Made by a program: the position numbers and the translations under genes. A stretch of DNA of 64,000 nt from Brachynemurus nebulosus (Eukaryota; Arthropoda; Insecta; Neuroptera; Myrmeleontidae): the NCBI GenBank assembly GCA_035578155.1, contig JAPWDM010000009.1, positions 6,298,001 to 6,362,000 on the forward strand. Reading direction: 5' to 3'. This document shows positions 31,427 through 42,565 of this stretch, piece after piece (position 1 is the first letter of the stretch; every line of letters begins with the position of its first letter). The notes beneath the pieces were generated by a model. The model was given only the letters and a program-made list of their open reading frames with translations, was not told the origin of the DNA and made no database searches.

Positions 31427-34032
31427 TTGTTGATTTTTGAATATGTTATTCGTGAGCTGAACTTTGATTCGAACTGGGTAAAAGATGTACAAGAGCCCCA
31501 GCATATGTCAGAAAAAAATATTTTATGTAAAAGTTTTTGTTTATTTTCGAAAAAAGGCCTGCCAAGAAATTTTTATGCAGAGAAACTGGATGAACTAAAA
31601 TTTAGGTTGATAAGTTAATTACTTTTTGAGATATCAGTGTTACCGCTTCAAAAAAATTATTTTACGAAAACCCTGCGCGCGCAAAACAAACCAACTAAAT
31701 TATTTTTTGCCGTATTTCACAAAATAAAAATTTGGTAATTTTTCGATTGTGGTAACTAAGAAATTTGTTCAGGGTAATAACTTGTTCACACCAAAACAAT
31801 AAGTTGTAAATAGTAAGTACAATTAAACACATTATAATACAAAGTCCATTAACGTTTTATACATTATACGTTAGATATTTAATTTTTTTCAAAAATTAAA
31901 TTATTTTATATCCCTATAACTAAATATATATAAGATTCGAATTTTCTCGATAATCTCGTTATTGTTTTATTTTGCGTAAAATGATTTTTCATATTATTAA
32001 TTTTCATTAAATTGTATATTATTCATCAACCGCTATTCCTATGATAATTGAAAATTATTTGAATCTATATATTAAAGAAAAAGTTTAATCTCCTTAGAGA
32101 GACTGAAAATCAGATTAATTCCGCTGTTATTTCAAAACTTTGTTCCACTTGGTTGTTTCCATCTCTCTCTTCTTGTAATGTATGATAAGAGAAAATCTGA
32201 TTATGAAAACTTTAAATGATGAAAATTGAAAATAAAACCAAGTTTCATAAATAGTGAATTTCAGTTAAATGATGAAAATCATTCTAATTGTATGTTAATA
32301 TTCAAACATCTTTGCAATCGAATACATGATTTCTTAAATATATTTCTATATCTGTATAGTTATGTAGGGGAAAAACTTTATTTTCCAGTATTTTACTATT
32401 AAATTTATCACTACATTTTCTTTTAATAGATAGTTTAACGTAAAATATTTTGAAAATATCATACTTGAAATTATTCAATGAAGTAGGTAACACACTTTTC
32501 TTTTTGAGATCACAAAGGAAATTTGAATTAATGAACTTTTTGTTAATAAAATTTGTACTTAAAGTTACATAAAAACACCATAATTAAATTAAATATTACT
32601 ATTATAAACACAATATGATACACATTTAGAAAACTATATATATTAAAATATTCATTTAATCCCTATTTTACAAAATTTTAGTTTTATTGAGGACACACTC
32701 TTGTGTAGTGTATACAAATATTTATAACTTTCAATAGTCATTTTATTTGTTGTAGATTCGTTTGAAAAAGTTTTTACTACTCTTTCGATCAACCACATGT
32801 CACTAAATGCACTTTTCATAATGGTTTCTATTGAATATGTCACAAAGACGCCTAGCTTTCAAGTTTTCGTTGTAGGAAAAATAAATAAATAAAATAACAT
32901 CCATATTCTGAATTATCAGTGCATCATAATATGAAAGAGATATTTTTGAATTGAATACTGCACCAAACGCTTTTCATTGGTTTCCGTTTAATATGTTAAA
33001 AACCATGCACCCTTTTAACTTTATGCAGATTTCGAACTATATTTTATTAATATAAAACACTTTGAAAAACACTAACTACTAAAGAATACTAACTGTATGT
33101 GTGTCCAATAGTTTACTATTATTACTATTCTTCTTTTTAACGAGATCTTATCTACAGGAAGAGGAAATTTAAATTCCAAAAGTTGAATATTTGTCTTTAA
33201 ATACCTTCTCAAGAGATCATGAACTTTTTATTAAATATAATCATACTTTTATTTAATTTTCTAACTTTGAAAATAACACAGTTCAAATGTTGCTGGAGGG
33301 AAAATGTAAAAATCAATACCAAAAACTTTCGTCAAAACTAGTGCAATTGATTTTATTAAAAACAAGAAACTTTTTAAATAGGAATATTCTTTAAACTTAT
33401 TTTATTTAATTTTAAATATGTTATGCTTTTATCACAAATGTTTGTAAAATAAATATACATCAAATATATATTTAAATGAAGACATTTTCTAGGCCATGTT
33501 TGTATGAATTTAAAACTTGGATATGGAAATAATTATTAAAACACAGCAGTAGAGGGACGATAAAAGGTTATTGTATATTCAGGACAAATATGAAATTTCA
33601 ATAAGTTTTTTGATTATATAACTTTCATGTTTCCCTGGTGAATATTAATATAGGACGACAAATTTTCTCTCTTTATTTGTTTGAAAAATATATTTAAAGG
33701 AAAGAAAATACAACAACTTTTGGATATCATTTAGGAACTTCAAAAAATGAAACAGTATCCACCGTATAGCGGTGGAAATGTTTATTTAGTTACTACCTTT
33801 TTTACATTCCCTAGACAATTCTAGGAAACCATTATAATTTCCTCATACGTCTTGTCTACTCGTCTGTTACATCTCTGGGTAGATGATTTCCACCAAAACG
33901 ATAAGTAGTAGAGAAAGGTGGGGCAAGAATTACAAGTTAAGCTTTGATGCTAAAAACTTTTCTAAATTATTTCTACTATCTTTGCTAATCAATCTTCCAA
34001 ATTAAACCAAAAAACAGAACAATAAAATATCA
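31427..34032. other. 2.6 kb AT-rich DNA with no recognisable feature
   Basis: This is the longest stretch in the left half without identifiable transposon ends. Two minus-strand frames (32493-32302 and 32843-32652, each 63 codons) are not low-complexity but match nothing I recognise and lack good splice context. It is probably intron or intergenic DNA. Confidence 0.5.
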
Positions 34033-34206
34033 AAATACCCCTGTCGCAGCATCTGCATAACATAGCGAATTTCTAAATATTGGACACTGGCGGATCTCAT
34101 GTAAGCTTTCTAACAGTGAAACAATTTTCAAAATCAGTTCAGTAGTTAATTTTTGGCGCTTTTGGGTTCTCAGGACCCTAACGAATCTCATATAGTGTAG
34201 CATATA
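34033..34206. repeat. Helentron-like 5' end fragment (34037-34075) and flank
   Basis: TACCCCTGTCGCAGCATCTG then CATAACATAGCGAATTTC matches the family 5' end on the plus strand. The sequence after 34076 diverges, so the copy is truncated or a different subfamily. Confidence 0.5.
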
Positions 34207-35143
34207 GGGGAAGGTCGCCCAAAGCGGGTAAACTAAGATTAAACGCCCAAAAAAGTGACTTTTGACCTCGATAAGCAGATCTTTTTTATATTACCAGATA
34301 GTATAATTATCGAACTTTAAAATGGAACTTCGCTTAAGAAATGTTTATACGATATTTATTTTCAATAAAGAAAATACAAAACCTCTGCAAAAACCCGCTT
34401 TGCCCGTATAGGTATCCTAAAGCGGGTAACCCCCTTTGGGCAAAGCGGGTAAGTACATTATGTATTTAAATACTGTTATTATTTTTTAATATAAACTTTC
34501 TTAATCATATAGAACTTAACAATAATAATAATTAAGTAAAAAAAATTGAAAAAAGACAAAAATAATAAATTTATAACAATTAACTCTAACTTTCTTTACA
34601 ACCTCCATATTGGAATATATTACTTCAGGTGATTTCACATCAAAATCACCACAAACAAGGCAGAAATATTTTTTTAAAGCTTTTTCCCTCATTCGGTCGT
34701 AAAAAGATGATTATTTATTTTTTTCCCCTTCCAACAGTTTTTTCCATTAAGATGCTTCTATTTTGTCTACCCGCTTTGCCCATACCCGCTTTGCCCAAAA
34801 AGACTTAATTTTGTTAACTTAGAATAATTTCAAAATGAAAGCCGATACATGTCTACCTTTTTCTACATTAAAAGTCAAATGATGATAACATAATATGGTA
34901 ATACCAAAAAGATTACAGATAAAAAGGTTTGTGACTAGTCACAGAATATTTATCGTCAAAATTTTTAACAAAACCAACAAAAAAATTTGATGAAGCTTAA
35001 CTAGGACATTAAACAACACAAGCGTTCAAGTGCAATTGATTAACATTGGTTAATATTCGGTTAATCTCGGTATACACACGACCTGACAAAAACATTCGAT
35101 ACAACGATATACAAGCGCGTACCCGCTTTGGGCGACCTTCCCC
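34207..35143. mobile_element. 937-bp TIR element carrying repeated CAAAGCGGGTA motifs
   Basis: Perfect inverted ends GGGGAAGGTCGCCCAAAGCG (extending to GGGTA) are flanked by TA on both sides. The word CAAAGCGGGTA, or its complement, occurs at both ends and in pairs in the interior (near 34390, 34428, 34443, 34770 and 34784). No protein frame is present. A TA target fits Tc1/mariner and also some IS4/5-like eukaryotic superfamilies. The end sequence does not let me choose. Confidence 0.75.
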
Positions 35144-35207
35144 TATCCATTTAACAACATATTATTACATTACATAGCTATAGATTTCGATTTTTTTTCT
35201 AGGTATG

Positions 35208-35210
<3 letters not shown>

Positions 35211-35242
<32 letters not shown>
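35211..35242. repeat. (TA)n left of the LTR retrotransposon insertion
   Basis: 32 bp of TA alternation that continues on the other side of the retrotransposon at 42569-42640. The element therefore inserted into a TA array. A 4-bp ATAT duplication is consistent but cannot be proven in such sequence. Confidence 0.9.
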
Positions 35243-35245
<3 letters not shown>

Positions 35246-36005
35246 AACGTCGCAAACGTGGGAAAAGATCTCACTACGGTGTTATTTTGCGATGCACAGA
35301 GGATGGTAAACTTTCCAGCGTGGGTTCGGTTTTTTTTCTCCAAGACGAATAGTTTTTTCACAAATAAAACACTTTTAATTGGTTTTTTAGTTGATTAGTT
35401 TATTGAATAAATGTAGAAAACTTGTATAAAAATAATTTTCTTATATAATTTTATAAATTATAAATTTTTTAAGTATAAAAAATAATGCGCAGTTGTTCCA
35501 CTGGCGAGGATTCTGATGTTGTTCGTTTTAATATTACCTTACAACTAACTTGAAACAAGTTATATCCTTATTCTTAAAACAAGCGTTCCTTAATTTCATT
35601 TCCAAGAATCGAAAGAAAGTTCTATTGGTTTCTAAATAGAGATAGAAATATTTGTATACATTAACTAGAAAGAAATAATAAGTGTTGTTTTGAAGTATTC
35701 CTTTATGTCACCACCTGGTACGACAGAAATATTCAAGTGATGCTTAACCCTGATTGGTTGTTGCATCTCTGGTGTCCAAACGTGACCACAGCACCAACAG
35801 TTCTTTCTGTTAAAAACTTGACAAAAGTCATAGTCTGTTCGTTTAGGCAATCTACACTACAGATATGTATTATTATCTGCAGCGCTAATCATTATTTGAG
35901 TTTTTATGATAAAATTTTGTGTTATATAATAAAATTTATTTTTACTAGAAAGTTTTGATGAAAATTTGTTAATTTTTCACCTGCGCCTGTACCATGGTGG
36001 TTACA
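35243..36005 (-). repeat. 3' LTR
   Basis: 763 bp, the same length as the 5' LTR. On the minus strand a TATATAAC box lies about 75-80 nt from the LTR start (near 35925) and AATAAA at 35404-35399, about 160 nt before its end. These are plausible promoter and polyadenylation signals. A 61-codon sense frame (35850-35665) with a CWCCGH cluster exists in both LTRs but is probably chance. Confidence 0.95.
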
Positions 36006-36020
36006 TATCCCCCCCTCAAA
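36006..36020 (-). other. Polypurine tract
   Basis: On the minus strand, TTTGAGGGGGGGATA abuts the 3' LTR start TGTAACC. A purine run directly upstream of the 3' LTR primes plus-strand DNA synthesis in LTR elements. Confidence 0.85.
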
Positions 36021-36658
36021 AATTTCTATGGGAGAGTGAAACTCGAAATAGAAATTTTTGATCAAAACTCAAAAATTTCGAAATTTCTTGGAAAAATTTT
36101 TTTTTTTTTTTTTTTTTTTTTTATAAAATTAAGTAAAATTGAAAAATTTTTAATAAAGTTTTTTCATTGAGTAACAAAAATATATAAGATAAATGTAGGG
36201 AGCAATGACCTTTAATAATATTATTATAGAAATGATAAAAATTTGATTTTAATTAGAAAATTTTAATGAAGTCATTTTGCTACCTTCATTTTCACAAAGA
36301 TTTAACATTCTTTAAACAAAATAATAAATATAAATTCTTAATTAAAGTTCATAAAAGTTTGTTTTATTTTAATATGCACTTTGGTTTTAATCACTATCAC
36401 AAGTATTTTAAATAAATATTTTTTAATTTTAAGGTATTATGTTAGTATTAGTTTGGTTGAGCGAATATTCTTACTAATACAAATAAAATATAATAATACA
36501 TTAGTTTTTTAATTTTCTTTGAATCACATCTAAGTATCAAAATTAAATATAGGTGATTATAAAGTCATCATTCGTATATTTGTCATCTGTTTAACTAAAG
36601 AAATGTAAAAATTTTAATGAAAATTTAATAATATTTTGTAGATTTATTTTTTTTTTTT
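36021..36658 (-). other. Non-coding tail between pol and the polypurine tract
   Basis: About 640 bp, AT-rich, with a T-run at about 36098-36121 on the plus strand. No env-like frame or other ORF of note is present. Confidence 0.8.
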
Positions 36659-39600
36659 TTATTCTTTAAAAGGTTTAAGATGTATCGCATTATACACACC
36701 TTTTATTATATTTGAATCTGGGTAATAAAGAATGTATGCATTTATATTTTTTATTCCACCTACTAAAAAGGGTCCACAATAGAGTAAATTAAATTTTTTA
36801 ACAATTTTGTTCCTAGCTGAGGAACGTGTATGAGTTTTAAGCAAAACCTTATCACCTATATGATAAGTTTTTGTGTAATGTAAATTATGACGTAATTTTC
36901 TTTTATTACCTTTTTCAATAGTATTATTCAATGCTAACTGCCGAATTTGTTGCAAATTAGATTGATCATTTTGAGGAAAAGAAATAAGGCGTGTTATAGG
37001 GTTAGGAGGTTTATTTCCAAAAAGTAATTCATAAGGTATAAATTGAGTAGTATCATGAGGTGTGAAATTTAAACAATTTTCGATAAAAGTTAAATAATCT
37101 GTCCACGAACTATGTTTTTTATGACAATATGTTCTAAATAATCTATTTAATTCACGGTTTACACGTTCTTCCGGATTTGCTCGCGGATTGTAAACGCTAA
37201 TTGTATAAACGTTAATTCCAGCATTTTTAAGAGTATCTTGCCAAATTGGAGATACAAATTGACTTGCATTATCGCTATAAATATTTTGCATTTTACCTAT
37301 ATTGGGTATAAAATGCTTAACAACTCTGTCAACACATTGTTGAGCAGTTGCACCCTTTAATGGATATAGTTTTACAAATTTTGAATAGTTATCCTTAATT
37401 ATAAAAATCATGTTAAATCCAAATTTTCCTTTAGGTAAAGGACCATATAGATCCACAAAACAGTCCTTAAGAGGATATTCTGATATAATATTTTGTAAAG
37501 GACCTTGTGTAAAATAATTTGGAACCTTACATTTTTGGCATATATTACAACTTCGTAAATTTGACTCAACACGACGATAAATATTTTTAATGAAAAAATA
37601 TTGTTTTAAATATTCAGTGATTTTACGAGACGAAAAATGACCTAAATATTTATGGAAAAATTGTATTATTTCATTTATTTTATTTTCAGGTAGATAAATT
37701 TGATAATTGTAAGGGAAGTTGGTATTTCTATGAAAAAGTATACCATTATGTACCATAAACCGGTTTTGATATTCTTGAATATTGTTAATTATGTTTTTAC
37801 AAAAAGGGTCAACATGTTGGTACCTGCGAATGTTATTAGCAAATTTTTCAAGAAATTTATTTTGAAAATCAAGTTTTAAAATATTACATTTAACTGAAAT
37901 GTTTGTAGAAAAATTATTATTTATAGATAAAGAATTTATCATTAAGTTCGTTTGATTTGATATATTATTTAAGGTATATGGATTTCGAGAGAAAAAATCT
38001 GCTATAAAATTTTGTTTTCCAGGAATATATTCAATAGTGAAATTGAATTCACTTAAAGCTAAGAACCAACGTAAAATTCTATTATTTGTTATTTTTGCTT
38101 CATGTAAAAATGATAATGATTTGTGATCACTACGAACTATTACTTTGTGACCTAAAATGTAATGTCGAAGTTTGTTGAAAGTAAAAACTAGACTTAATAA
38201 TTCTCTTTCGGAAATAGTATAGTTCAATTCAGAAGTTGTTAAAGCGCGTGAAACAAACGAGATTGGATTATACGTATTATCATCATTGATTTGATATAGA
38301 CAACCACTTAAAGCTTTGTCAGAAGCATCTACATCTAAATAGAAAATTTTGTTAAAATCTGGAAATTTAAGCATAACTGACTTTGCAAATAATGATTTTA
38401 AAGTATTAAACGTTTTTTGTTCTTCACTTCCCCAATTCCAAATTGAGTTTGCTTTTAATAAATGCGAAAATTTAGAAGTTAATTCACTAAAATTAGGAAA
38501 AAATCTACGATAAAAATTCATAATACCTAAAATTGATTGTAAAGATTTAATATTAGTGGGAGGTTGCAATTTTAAAATAGCTTGAACCTTATCCTCACAT
38601 AAACTAATACCATTTTCAGAAATTTTATGACCCAAAAATTTAATTTCTGTTTTGAAAAAGTTACATTTAGAAAAATTGATGGTTACACCAGCATTAAAAA
38701 GTTTATTTAATACTATCTCAACATGTTTAAGGTGAGATTCAAAATCGTCAGAGCCAATGACTATGTCATCGACAAAGACATGACAAAAATCGTTTATGTC
38801 ACTTCCCAAAATTTGATCAATACATTTTTGAAATATACCAACGGACAAATTTATCCCGAAGGCTAAACGGGTAAACTGATAACATTTGCCGTTAAATAAA
38901 AATCCTGTGTATTTTTTACTATCTGGGTGTAATTGGATTTGCCAATAACCCGAAATTAAGTCAATAGAAGTGAAAAATTGTTTTTTCTGAAATTTTCCTA
39001 GGATATATTCAATAGAAACTGGCGTTTCTCGGTCCGGTATTACTATTTGATTGATATTCCTACTATCTAAAACAATTCGGATTTGCCCATTTGGCTTAAT
39101 TACTGTATGCAAAGGACTTATATAAGAAGTATATGACCTTTCTATAATTTTCCATGATAAAAGTTTATCTATTTCCTTTTGAACTGCGGGCAAACGCGAA
39201 TAAGGTATAGGATAGCATTTTGACGAAAATTCTTTATGTTCTCGAATTTTGAATTTACAATAAAAGTTTTTTACTAACCCTGGTTTGGTAGAAAAAATGT
39301 TTTTAAATTTATTAAGCATCGATAAGATTTTATTTTGTTCGATTTTAGATAAATGAGTTAAATTAGAAATTGAATTTATAACGTCGTCAAAGGGTGTAAT
39401 ATATTCATTGTCGTCAAAGGGTTTAAATGAAAGATTATTAATTTTATAAAATTCTTCCGTATTAAGATTTTGTTCTTTGTAAACAATACTTTTAATGTTT
39501 GAAATTAACATATTACTGGATTTAATATCATTAGATGAGATTTGTGAAATGAATTTAATTTCATGTATTTTACTATCAATTTTAAGTAACAACGACTTAT

Positions 39601-40222
39601 TGAAAATATTTATACTAGCGTAATATTTTTGTAAATATTCCATACCGAGAATCGCTTCGACAGCTAAATCTGGTACGATAAGAAAATTTAAGGGTATTAT
39701 AATATTATTGTAACTAAATTCAATAAAAGTTTGTTTATCAATAGTTTTAGATTTTTTGTTTGTCGCAGTAACTACCTGACATTTTATTGTAGGTATTACG
39801 GGCAATGGTTTATTTGTATTTTTAATATGAATTTGATTTAATTTATCAAATGTTTTATCATTTAGAACCGTAATAACGCTTCCAGTGTCTATTAAAATAT
39901 TGATAAAAGTGTCAAAAAAGTTTACTTTAATAATTGGCAAAATATCGTTAGAGATTTTTGTATTTGAAAAACGATTTTGATTATTCTCTTCCGTTAGATC
40001 ACCAAAATGATCGTTTGAAAAAATACTACAAAGGAATGTACCCCCAATATTGTAACAATTCTCAGAATTGAAATTGTTAACATTACTATCTAATAAATTA
40101 ATTTTATTATTAACAAAAAGATTGTCATTCTTAACATTTTTACTAATATTCTTTTCATTAATTTGAAAATTGTCATCTATTAAGGTTGATTTCCTTATAG
40201 ATGTTCTATTTAGTTTTCCCAA
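36659..40222 (-). CDS. pol: Pol polyprotein (protease, RT, RNase H, integrase)
   Basis: 1187 codons, uninterrupted. Protease: DTGS at residues 112-115 and ILGME at 191-195. Reverse transcriptase: LDSRNIN at 385, DLISGYWQI at 421, FVDD at 483-486. RNase H: acidic residues in DVDASD (630-635), E672 and D699. Integrase: zinc-binding H857/H862 with C892/C895, then catalytic D924, D984 and E1019 (D to E spacing 34). A GPF motif lies near 1150 and no chromodomain follows. All expected catalytic residues are present, so the protein looks competent for protein processing, cDNA synthesis and integration. The frame begins right after an in-frame TGA, with a TTG codon rather than ATG, and overlaps gag by 13 nt in the -1 frame. 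It is therefore most likely made as a Gag-Pol fusion. Confidence 0.95.
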   Translation of the reverse strand: MGKLNRTSIRKSTLIDDNFQINEKNISKNVKNDNLFVNNKINLLDSNVNNFNSENCYNIGGTFLCSIFSNDHFGDLTEENNQNRFSNTKISNDILPIIKVNFFDTFINILIDTGSVITVLNDKTFDKLNQIHIKNTNKPLPVIPTIKCQVVTATNKKSKTIDKQTFIEFSYNNIIIPLNFLIVPDLAVEAILGMEYLQKYYASINIFNKSLLLKIDSKIHEIKFISQISSNDIKSSNMLISNIKSIVYKEQNLNTEEFYKINNLSFKPFDDNEYITPFDDVINSISNLTHLSKIEQNKILSMLNKFKNIFSTKPGLVKNFYCKFKIREHKEFSSKCYPIPYSRLPAVQKEIDKLLSWKIIERSYTSYISPLHTVIKPNGQIRIVLDSRNINQIVIPDRETPVSIEYILGKFQKKQFFTSIDLISGYWQIQLHPDSKKYTGFLFNGKCYQFTRLAFGINLSVGIFQKCIDQILGSDINDFCHVFVDDIVIGSDDFESHLKHVEIVLNKLFNAGVTINFSKCNFFKTEIKFLGHKISENGISLCEDKVQAILKLQPPTNIKSLQSILGIMNFYRRFFPNFSELTSKFSHLLKANSIWNWGSEEQKTFNTLKSLFAKSVMLKFPDFNKIFYLDVDASDKALSGCLYQINDDNTYNPISFVSRALTTSELNYTISERELLSLVFTFNKLRHYILGHKVIVRSDHKSLSFLHEAKITNNRILRWFLALSEFNFTIEYIPGKQNFIADFFSRNPYTLNNISNQTNLMINSLSINNNFSTNISVKCNILKLDFQNKFLEKFANNIRRYQHVDPFCKNIINNIQEYQNRFMVHNGILFHRNTNFPYNYQIYLPENKINEIIQFFHKYLGHFSSRKITEYLKQYFFIKNIYRRVESNLRSCNICQKCKVPNYFTQGPLQNIISEYPLKDCFVDLYGPLPKGKFGFNMIFIIKDNYSKFVKLYPLKGATAQQCVDRVVKHFIPNIGKMQNIYSDNASQFVSPIWQDTLKNAGINVYTISVYNPRANPEERVNRELNRLFRTYCHKKHSSWTDYLTFIENCLNFTPHDTTQFIPYELLFGNKPPNPITRLISFPQNDQSNLQQIRQLALNNTIEKGNKRKLRHNLHYTKTYHIGDKVLLKTHTRSSARNKIVKKFNLLYCGPFLVGGIKNINAYILYYPDSNIIKGVYNAIHLKPFKE
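40210..40222 (-). promoter_or_regulatory. Candidate -1 ribosomal frameshift site between gag and pol
   Basis: The 13-nt overlap reads TTGGGAAAACTAA on the minus strand. In the gag frame GAA AAC is followed directly by the TAA stop. Slipping back one base re-pairs as GGA AAA and continues with CTA in pol. GGAAAAC has a strong A-site (AAAC) but a non-canonical P-site triplet. Pol has no ATG of its own at this point and a stop lies immediately upstream, so -1 slippage is the simplest route to Gag-Pol. Confidence 0.65.
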
Positions 40223-41661
40223 TCATAAGAAAATTCAGGGAATTTTGGATTTATTGGACCAATCGCACTGGTAGTACCAGTGGCGTGATCCCCGTTATTC
40301 GTGCTAACACTATGTGTAGACGAACACGGTTCCTCATTTGAAAAAGTTACTTTAGATTTTTTAAATTTATCAGTTTTCCAACTTTTATTTCTATCTAAAT
40401 ATTGATTATTACTAGTTACATTACCCCAACCATTATTTTCTGAAGTTGTAGGATTATTTTTAGAAATAGGACTATTTGGACGGTTATAATTTGAAGCATT
40501 TGGATTAATAGGAACGTTACGATAAGGAGTTTTACTGTAATGATTATCGAATTCCTTTAATTCATCATAAAGTTGTTTAATAGTTAAACAATTTTTTAAA
40601 ATTCTACGCGTTTCAAAATCAAAATGTTCTATAAAAATTTCAATAAATGTTTTTTCAGGTATTTTGTCACTTAGATGTTTGATTCTTTTATACCAATAAA
40701 ATAAGTGTTGTACATATTTTTGTTTAATAACAACAGATTTACCCTGATTAGAATAAAATTCTATCAGTATTTGATTTTGAATTTTACTATTCCAATATGT
40801 ATCTAAAATCCAATTTTTTAATTGTTCAAATGTTAAAATAGAATCTTCAAATAATATTAAAGTATTTTTAATAGTATCAGTTAATTTAGATTTTGTATAT
40901 AAAATTTTATCATTTTCAGAAAAATTTGTTTCTTTAAAATAATATTCTAATGAATTTATAAAATCAAGAGGATGCAAATAATTTATATTTCCATTAAATT
41001 CAGGAATATTAAAAAGATTATGAGTATTATTATTGAAAAAACTAATATTAGATAGATTATTATTTGGCAAAACAGTATTATTAATATCATTAATGTTAAT
41101 AGATTCAAAAGTATTGATTTTCTTTTCTAAAATATCAATAGATTTTAATATAATATCATATTTCTCAAAAATATTTGTAATTTCAGTTTCGTTTTTTGTT
41201 AAATGTTCCTTAATACTGGAAATTTGTTGGTTAATAACTTTTGTTTGTTCATTATAAGCATCAAATTTTTGATTATTAATGATTTCGATATCATTAATTT
41301 GTTTAATAGTTTCAGAGTTTGTATTTTTACATTGCAAAGAACAATTGTTAATTTTTTCTTCTAAAGAAATTTTAATATTTGTTATTTCAGTTTTTAATTC
41401 ATTTTTTAATTCGCTCAAACCGTTATGAACTTCTGTTTTAAGTTCGTGTTTGAAATTATTTAATTCGTTAGTAAATTTTAAGAAAAATGCATTAAACATA
41501 CCGGTTATTTCACCTTGAAAGTTTTGTTGAGACGACGTTGCACCAGAAGGCCGCACGCTGATCATCTCCTCCATAGATTCACGAAGTTGATCTTCCGTTT
41601 TCGTAGAAGATGCTTCCGCTTCAAATATTGTTTCACTGAGGGCGTTTTCTTCGTTGTCCAT
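40210..41661 (-). CDS. gag: Gag structural polyprotein
   Basis: 483 codons from the ATG at 41661. An upstream in-frame ATG at 41754 would add 31 residues but lies close to the LTR, and I prefer the internal start because the acidic MDNEEN start is followed by typical sequence. The N-terminal half is Lys/Glu/Asn-rich and heptad-like (about residues 70-200), probably coiled coil. A capsid-like core follows from IPEFNGNINYLHPLDF onward. The C-terminal third is basic and Asn/Ser-rich. No CCHC zinc knuckle is visible, as is known for several insect gypsy-group Gags, so RNA binding would rely on the basic tail. It ends EFSYDWEN at the frameshift site. Very low GC and heavy Asn/Ile/Lys use match pol. 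Confidence 0.9.
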   Translation of the reverse strand: MDNEENALSETIFEAEASSTKTEDQLRESMEEMISVRPSGATSSQQNFQGEITGMFNAFFLKFTNELNNFKHELKTEVHNGLSELKNELKTEITNIKISLEEKINNCSLQCKNTNSETIKQINDIEIINNQKFDAYNEQTKVINQQISSIKEHLTKNETEITNIFEKYDIILKSIDILEKKINTFESININDINNTVLPNNNLSNISFFNNNTHNLFNIPEFNGNINYLHPLDFINSLEYYFKETNFSENDKILYTKSKLTDTIKNTLILFEDSILTFEQLKNWILDTYWNSKIQNQILIEFYSNQGKSVVIKQKYVQHLFYWYKRIKHLSDKIPEKTFIEIFIEHFDFETRRILKNCLTIKQLYDELKEFDNHYSKTPYRNVPINPNASNYNRPNSPISKNNPTTSENNGWGNVTSNNQYLDRNKSWKTDKFKKSKVTFSNEEPCSSTHSVSTNNGDHATGTTSAIGPINPKFPEFSYDWEN

Positions 41662-41781
41662 TGTAATGTTGTAGTAAATGATTGTTGTTTCGAATGAAAT
41701 TCCTTGAAGAAGTTGTCCACCAAAATTCGTATACTTCTTTTCTTCTCTTTTCACGTAGATTATTCGTCGGAAAATTTATTT

Positions 41782-41798
41782 CCCCGCCAGGGATGCCA
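41782..41798 (-). other. Primer-binding-like site
   Basis: The minus strand reads TGGCATCCCTGGCGGGG, starting with TGG seven bases after the 5' LTR. TGG pairs with the CCA tail of a primer tRNA. I could not match the rest confidently to a specific tRNA. It partly resembles the 3' end of tRNA-Asp, with a one-base length difference. Confidence 0.55.
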
Positions 41799-41805
41799 AT
41801 AATTA

Positions 41806-42565
41806 TGTAACGTCGCAAACGTGGGAAAAGATCTCACTACGGTGTTATTTTGCGATGCACAGAGGATGGTAAACTTTCCAGCGTGGGTTCGGTTTTTTTT
41901 CTCCAAGACGAATAGTTTTTTCACAAATAAAACACTTTTAATTGGTTTTTTAGTTGATTAGTTTATTGAATAAATGTAGAAAACTTGTATAAAAATAATT
42001 TTCTTATATAATTTTATAAATTATAAATTTTTTAAGTATAAAAAATAATGCGCAGTTGTTCCACTGGCGAGGATTCTGATGTTGTTCGTTTTAATATTAC
42101 CTTACAACTAACTTGAAACAAGTTATATCCTTATTCTTAAAACAAGCGTTCCTTAATTTCATTTCCAAGAATCGAAAGAAAGTTCTATTGGTTTCTAAAT
42201 AGAGATAGAAATATTTGTATACATTAACTAGAAAGAAATAATAAGTGTTGTTTTGAAGTATTCCTTTATGTCACCACCTGGTACGACAGAAATATTCAAG
42301 TGATGCTTAACCCTGATTGGTTGTTGCATCTCTGGTGTCCAAACGTGACCACAGCACCAACAGTTCTTTCTGTTAAAAACTTGACAAAAGTCATAGTCTG
42401 TTCGTTTAGGCAATCTACACTACAGATATGTATTATTATCTGCAGCGCTAATCATTATTTGAGTTTTTATGATAAAATTTTGTGTTATATAATAAAATTT
42501 ATTTTTACTAGAAAGTTTTGATGAAAATTTGTTAATTTTTCACCTGCGCCTGTACCATGGTGGTT

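Noticed and set aside
32302..32843. Two 63-codon minus-strand frames as host exons
   Set aside because: They are not low-complexity, but composition matches the AT-rich background, and splice signals and recognisable domains are lacking.
36021..36658. env gene for the retrotransposon
   Set aside because: The interval between pol and the 3' LTR is only 640 bp of AT-rich sequence without an open frame of useful length.
41033..41697. Plus-strand frames inside gag
   Set aside because: They are antisense shadows of the gag frame with no independent signal.
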